DNA of 64,000 nt from positions 83,943 to 147,942 of the forward strand of contig NZ_PYMA01000016.1 of assembly GCF_003026495.1 (NCBI RefSeq). Direction: 5' to 3'. This DNA is from Photobacterium sanctipauli (GTDB taxonomy: Bacteria > Pseudomonadota > Gammaproteobacteria > Enterobacterales > Vibrionaceae). The notes beneath the pieces were generated by a model. It had not been told where the DNA came from. It saw only the letters and a program-made list of their open reading frames with translations, and ran no database searches. Below, piece after piece: positions 60,114-64,000 of this stretch (positions are counted from its first letter, which is position 1; each line of letters begins with the position of its first letter). Made by a program: the position numbers and the translations under genes.

Positions 60114-61076
60114 ATGCTTTATCCTTGGCAGGAATCTTTATGGCAGAATTGGCAGCAGTTGTTAGATCAAAGACGACTGCACCATGCCGTTTTATTGGTC
60201 GCACCACTGGGCAGCGGTCGTGAGGCACTGGCCAAGCAATTGGCGCAAACAGTGTTATGCCAGAATGGGGTAACGGAGCCATGTGGTATTTGCCACAGCT
60301 GTAAGCTGTTTGAAGCGGGGACGCATCCTGATTTCCACCCCTTGGCACCGGAGCAACAAGGCAAGCAAATCGGTGTTGATGCGGTGCGTAAATGTAATCG
60401 CTGGGCGGTGGAAACCTCGCAGCTTGGTGGCGATAGGATCATTATGATCGATTATGCCGACGCCATGGGTGAGGCGGCGGCTAATGCGTTGCTTAAAACA
60501 CTGGAAGAGCCACCATCAGGTTGCCAGTTTATCTTGCTGGCCTCGGCACTTGATAACTTGCTACCGACCATCAATAGCCGCTGTAATAAGTGGCGCCTTG
60601 CGATGCCAAATGAAGCCGATACTCAGCGTTGGGTTGAAAAGCAGCTGATGCAAAGTATTAAGCTGGAAACGGTCAGGCTAAACAACAGTGCCCCGATTGC
60701 AACCATGCAATTTATCGAGCAAGGGCAGGATATCCGCTATGGCAAGTTGCTAGAAGCCTTTGCCGCTTTCTTACAGCCACCGCATATTGGGCTTTATGAC
60801 GTTGCCGGGCTGTGTAGCAGCGAAGGGCATAATAGCTTGAAGTGGCTGAGCTACTTCATGGTGGATTGCCTGAAGTTGCAGCAAGGCGCTGCAGGTCATT
60901 TGGTGCACAGTGAATCCCTACCTTTGGTGCAGCAAGCCGCCGCAGTGGTTACGCCGGCGACGCTGATTAGCCAAAGCCGCAAAGCCAATGCGCTGTATCA
61001 GCAGCTTGAACGCCACACAGGCTTGAATGCTGAGCTATTGTTGGTTGAGTGGCTAACGGGGTTCATGGCTCAATAA
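60114..61076 (+). CDS. holB: DNA polymerase III delta-prime subunit
   Basis: 320 residues. HolB is part of the clamp loader. Four cysteines of the zinc module (VLCQNGVTEPCGICHSCKLF) and the Walker B/sensor region RIIMIDYADAMGEAAANALL, KTLEEPPSGCQFILLASALD with SRC-like INSRCNKWRL. The P-loop is degenerate (VAPLGSGREALAKQ), as usual for delta-prime, which does not bind ATP. The ATG at 60114 lies directly after tmk. Confidence 0.95.
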   Translation: MLYPWQESLWQNWQQLLDQRRLHHAVLLVAPLGSGREALAKQLAQTVLCQNGVTEPCGICHSCKLFEAGTHPDFHPLAPEQQGKQIGVDAVRKCNRWAVETSQLGGDRIIMIDYADAMGEAAANALLKTLEEPPSGCQFILLASALDNLLPTINSRCNKWRLAMPNEADTQRWVEKQLMQSIKLETVRLNNSAPIATMQFIEQGQDIRYGKLLEAFAAFLQPPHIGLYDVAGLCSSEGHNSLKWLSYFMVDCLKLQQGAAGHLVHSESLPLVQQAAAVVTPATLISQSRKANALYQQLERHTGLNAELLLVEWLTGFMAQ

Positions 61077-61149
61077 GAAGCTGAACCCGCTATAGAGAAT
61101 AACATGCCCAGCTTGATGCTGGGTTGAGCAGAATACAGAGGAAAATGAC

Positions 61150-61926
61150 GTGTTAGTTGATTCGCATTGTCACCTGGATAAATTAGATTACGAGAAACTG
61201 CATACAGGGATTGATGATGTACTGGCAAAAGCGCAGGCCCGTGGCGTGGATTACTTCCTGTCTGTGGGTGTGACGCTAAAAAGCTTCCCGGCCATGATGG
61301 AAATGATCGAGCCGCACAACAATGTTTTTGCATCATGTGGGGTACACCCGCTTGATATAGAAACAGGGTTCGATTTCGACAAGCTGAAAGAATATGCCCA
61401 GCATGAGCGCGTTGTTGCCATTGGGGAAACGGGGCTTGATTACCACTACCAGCCTGAGCTTGCCGAGCAACAGAAAGCGATCTTTCGCCAGCATGTGCGC
61501 TTGGCCGTTGAATTGAACAAGCCGCTGATCATCCATACCCGCATGGCGCGCGAAGATACCATGCAGATTTTGCGTGAAGAAGGTGCCGAGAAGTGTGGCG
61601 GTGTGTTGCACTGCTTTACCGAAAGCCTTGAAATGGCGTTGGAAGCCATTGAGCTTGGCTTCTATATCTCGATTTCAGGCATTGTTACCTTCAACAAAGC
61701 AAGTGAGCTAAAGCATGTTGTCAGCCAGCTGCCGCTAGAGCGCCTGCTGGTTGAAACCGATTCGCCATACCTTGCGCCGATTCCATATCGCGGTAAGCAA
61801 AACCAACCTGCATATGTGAAAGAAGTCGCTGAATATATTGCGATGCTGAAGGGGGTTTCTGCGAGTGAAGTCGAGGAAATTACCACAGACAACTTCTTCA
61901 CCCTTTTTTCGCGAGCCGAAAGATAA
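61150..61926 (+). CDS. ycfH: TatD-family metal-dependent hydrolase (YcfH)
   Basis: 258 residues; GTG start at 61150 with GAGGAAA upstream. TatD-type DNases are TIM-barrel enzymes with two metals. Ligands visible: HxH in VDSHCHLDKLD, the Glu in AIGETGLDYHYQPE near residue 92, His in LIIHTRMAREDTM near 128, His in GGVLHCFTESLEMA near 153 and Asp in LVETDSPYLAPIPYRGK near 203. The product is likely a cytosolic nuclease. It is the last gene of the operon and precedes ptsG as in other vibrios. Confidence 0.93.
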   Translation: MLVDSHCHLDKLDYEKLHTGIDDVLAKAQARGVDYFLSVGVTLKSFPAMMEMIEPHNNVFASCGVHPLDIETGFDFDKLKEYAQHERVVAIGETGLDYHYQPELAEQQKAIFRQHVRLAVELNKPLIIHTRMAREDTMQILREEGAEKCGGVLHCFTESLEMALEAIELGFYISISGIVTFNKASELKHVVSQLPLERLLVETDSPYLAPIPYRGKQNQPAYVKEVAEYIAMLKGVSASEVEEITTDNFFTLFSRAER

Positions 61927-61932
61927 TTAGTT

Positions 61933-61960
61933 AAAAAAAGGAGCGTAAGCTCCTTTTTTT
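61933..61960 (+). terminator. Intrinsic terminator after ycfH
   Basis: Stem AAAAAAAGGAGC / GCTCCTTTTTTT around GTAA, with T run as the descending arm. Confidence 0.95.
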
Positions 61961-62386
61961 ATGCCTGAAATAGTAAAAATTCAGAAAATATTTAAGTGGG
62001 TTAAAAATATCCTGCAAAATACGCTATTTTCTGTCTGTTTTAACCTCAATGTAATTTCGTAACGTTAAGTAACATAGCTTACAGTATTGAAAGATAATTA
62101 CAGTGTGTTGAAAGTGTGGTTTTTGGTATTTTTATTGTTTTAAATCAATATCTTATGTTTTGCGTACTGCCGTTTTAGGTAGTTTGGTCATTGTGATCTA
62201 TATTTAATTTTGAAATTATATTTCACGCTGTAATGGCATTTTTGACGGCCATCAAGTTATATTTAGCGCCGCAACATATACTAAAGCTGTAATAACAAAG
62301 AAAAGCAGTACTTACATAATGACTACGGGGGTAGGTCGTAAGTACTTGCTTAATTTCTGATTAAACATCTCACTCAGGAGCACAAT
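61961..62386 (+). promoter_or_regulatory. ptsG upstream region
   Basis: 426 AT-rich bases. A -10-like TATACT lies at 62277-62282, about 105 bases before the start codon. Possible activator sites are imperfect: TGTGA at 62192-62196 with a poor second half, and the palindrome-like TGAAATTATATTTCAC at 62211-62226. CRP control is expected for ptsG, but no good site is present. No small gene was found. Confidence 0.4.
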
Positions 62387-63817
62387 ATGTTTAAGAACCT
62401 TTTTGCTAACCTGCAAAAAGTCGGTAAGGCGCTGATGCTGCCTGTATCGGTTTTGCCGGTAGCAGGTATTCTGTTGGGCGTTGGTGCCGCTAACTTTAGC
62501 TGGCTACCAGAAGTTGTTTCTCAAGTTATGGAATCTGCTGGTGGTTCTGTATTTGGCCAAATGCCACTACTATTCGCAGTAGGTGTAGCACTAGGTTTCA
62601 CAAACAACGACGGTGTAGCAGGTCTTGCTGCTATCGTAGGTTACGGCATCATGGCTGCAACGCTTGGCGTTATGGCTAGCGTAATGGGCGTAGAATCAAT
62701 CGATACAGGTGTACTAGGTGGTATCCTTGTCGGTGGTGTTGCTGCGTGGGCATTCAACCGCTTCTTCCGTATTCAGCTTCCTGAGTACCTAGGCTTCTTT
62801 GCTGGTAAGCGTTTCGTACCAATCATGACAGGTTTCTGTGCAATTGGTCTTGCGGTACTGCTTTCTATCATCTGGCCACCAGTTGGCGGCGCTATTGCTG
62901 CATTCTCTGATTGGGCTGCACACCAGAACCCAACAGTTGCATTCGGTATCTACGGTATCGTTGAGCGTTCTCTAATTCCATTTGGTCTACACCACGTTTG
63001 GAACGTTCCATTCTTCTTCGAAGCAGGTTCTTGTGTGAACGCTGCTGGCGAAACTCAGAACGGTGTTCTAACTTGTTACCTAGTTGCTGATGAAGCATCT
63101 CGTATCGCGGGTAATGGCTTCGGTCAGCTAGCCGGTGGTTACATGTTCAAGATGTTCGGTCTACCAGCTGCGGCTATCGCGATTGCACACTGTGCTAAGC
63201 CTGAGAACCGTGCGAAAGTAATGGGTATCATGCTTTCAGCTGCACTGACTTCTTTCCTAACAGGTATTACTGAGCCAATCGAATTCTCATTCCTATTCGT
63301 TGCTCCAGTACTATACGGAATCCATGCACTTCTAGCTGGTTCTGCATACGTTGTTGCTAACATCCTTGGCTTTGTACACGGTACGTCTTTCTCACACGGT
63401 CTGATTGACTTCCTAGTACTGTCTGGCAACGCTCAGAAGCTTGGCCTAATGGTTGTTGTTGGTCTTGTATACGCTGCAATCTACTACACAGTATTCCGTG
63501 CAGTAATCACTAAGCTTGACCTGAAAACGCCTGGTCGTGAAGACGAGACAGAAGAAGCAGCTTCATCTGCGACAGGTTCTGACCTAGCGAAAGACTTGGT
63601 AACTGCTTTCGGTGGTAAAGAGAACATCACAGGTCTTGACGCTTGTATCACTCGCCTACGTGTTGCTGTAGCAAGTGTTGACAACGTTGACCAAGACCGC
63701 CTGAAGAAACTAGGCGCGGCGGGTGTTGTTATCGCTGGTGGTGGTGTACAGGCTATCTTCGGTACTAAGTCTGACAACCTGAAATCTGACATGGATGAGT
63801 GGATTCGTAACAACTAA
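62387..63817 (+). CDS. ptsG: Glucose-specific PTS permease EIICB
   Basis: 476 residues (E. coli 477). Imports glucose and phosphorylates it in the inner membrane. EIIC domain with about ten hydrophobic segments, including LMLPVSVLPVAGILLGVGAA at the N-terminus, SLIPFGLHHVWNVPFFFEAG and LTGITEPIEFSFLFVAPVLY; linker with acidic EDETEEAASS; then EIIB domain with the phosphorylated Cys in ITGLDACITRLRVAV near residue 420. Codon use is of the highly expressed type. AGGAG precedes the ATG at 62387. The organisation, with EIIA absent, matches the Crr-dependent type. Confidence 0.96.
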   Translation: MFKNLFANLQKVGKALMLPVSVLPVAGILLGVGAANFSWLPEVVSQVMESAGGSVFGQMPLLFAVGVALGFTNNDGVAGLAAIVGYGIMAATLGVMASVMGVESIDTGVLGGILVGGVAAWAFNRFFRIQLPEYLGFFAGKRFVPIMTGFCAIGLAVLLSIIWPPVGGAIAAFSDWAAHQNPTVAFGIYGIVERSLIPFGLHHVWNVPFFFEAGSCVNAAGETQNGVLTCYLVADEASRIAGNGFGQLAGGYMFKMFGLPAAAIAIAHCAKPENRAKVMGIMLSAALTSFLTGITEPIEFSFLFVAPVLYGIHALLAGSAYVVANILGFVHGTSFSHGLIDFLVLSGNAQKLGLMVVVGLVYAAIYYTVFRAVITKLDLKTPGREDETEEAASSATGSDLAKDLVTAFGGKENITGLDACITRLRVAVASVDNVDQDRLKKLGAAGVVIAGGGVQAIFGTKSDNLKSDMDEWIRNN

Positions 63818-63854
63818 TACGAACTACAGATTCTAAAATAGAATTCAACAGACT

Positions 63855-63881
63855 AAAGGGAAGCTTCGGCTTCCCTTTTTT
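63855..63881 (+). terminator. Intrinsic terminator of ptsG
   Basis: AAAGGGAAGC / GCTTCCCTTT around UUCG, followed by TTTT, 38 bases after the stop codon. Confidence 0.95.
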
Positions 63882-64000
63882 GTTTGCCCAGCAAAGCTGG
63901 CAAACCCGTCAGGTTGAAAGAAACCTGAATCGCCCCGACTAAGGGGAAGATAATCCGAATGGCAAGGGCGTTATTGGCCAACGGTAGGGTCTGAAGGAAG
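63882..64000 (+). mobile_element. 5' end of a group II intron, probably class C (cut by window end)
   Basis: From about 63882 the sequence reads GTTTGCCCAGC... with a hairpin, then a CAGGTTGAAAG...AACCTG stem-loop, then CCCC-gactaa-GGGG, then GGCAAGGGCG and GGTCTGAAGGAAG. This order agrees with domain I of class C (bacterial IIC) introns, which start GUGYG, contain GCAAGGGUG and then the CUGAAGGAAGC block. Class C introns insert just after intrinsic terminators, as here. The first bases differ from GUGYG at one position. Reverse transcriptase and the rest of the intron must lie to the right. Confidence 0.7.

Noticed and set aside
62192..62226. CRP sites ahead of ptsG
   Set aside because: Both candidates match only one half of TGTGA-N6-TCACA; kept only as a remark.
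1..64000. CRISPR arrays, tRNA or rRNA genes, prophage genes
   Set aside because: No regularly spaced direct repeats, no cloverleaf or rRNA sequence, and no phage structural genes were found on reading both strands.

Overview
This is about 64 kb of a gammaproteobacterial chromosome, almost certainly Vibrionaceae (Vibrio/Photobacterium-like). The best evidence is the right third: rne, rluC, maf-type yceF, yceD, rpmF, plsX, fabH, fabD, fabG, acpP, fabF, pabC, mltG, tmk, holB, tatD and ptsG run in the order known for Vibrio chromosome I. A DUF3319-like gene, paired BCCT transporters and BtuR/CobS salvage genes also fit a marine vibrio. Species assignment is inference; no rRNA or tRNA gene was seen.

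Left part (1-14 kb): the end of an HlyD-type adaptor with a DUF2955 membrane partner, an AraC regulator, a DUF3319-like protein, a LysR regulator convergent with a secreted esterase, an unusual coupled pair (HAMP-only membrane protein and a large exported TPR/TIM-barrel protein), then a four-gene peptidoglycan-sugar salvage operon (sodium symporter, BadF-type sugar kinase, anmK, murQ) divergent from an RpiR/MurR regulator.

Accessory middle (14-43 kb): DUF2235 hydrolase, two tiny genes outside normal size cut-offs, two BCCT transporters (one next to a CocE-type hydrolase), a decayed patch (PhzF remnant, frameshifted SDR) mixed with GFA, GNAT and LysR genes, a racemase, and an ABC-F ATPase gene that has a leader-peptide/terminator arrangement in front and an in-frame TGA inside. 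A methyltransferase follows, then a complete IS3-family element lying between it and its probable terminator. Beyond are a GrxB/two-MBL/LysR cluster, a CBS protein, a YdjM-like protein, a Dcu transporter behind a perfect FNR box, psiE, btuR-cobS, a DUF3313 lipoprotein, a low-molecular-weight phosphatase and a SulP transporter.

Right part (45-64 kb): a duplicated intergenic repeat, RNase E, then the fatty-acid/phospholipid/cell-envelope operon and the glucose PTS permease. The last roughly 120 bases match the start of domain I of a class C group II intron placed directly after the ptsG terminator.

The most interesting items are the putative ABC-F attenuator with the interrupted ABC-F gene, the group II intron start, the HAMP/TPR-barrel pair, an orphan UUCG terminator that suggests a small RNA, and several very short genes.
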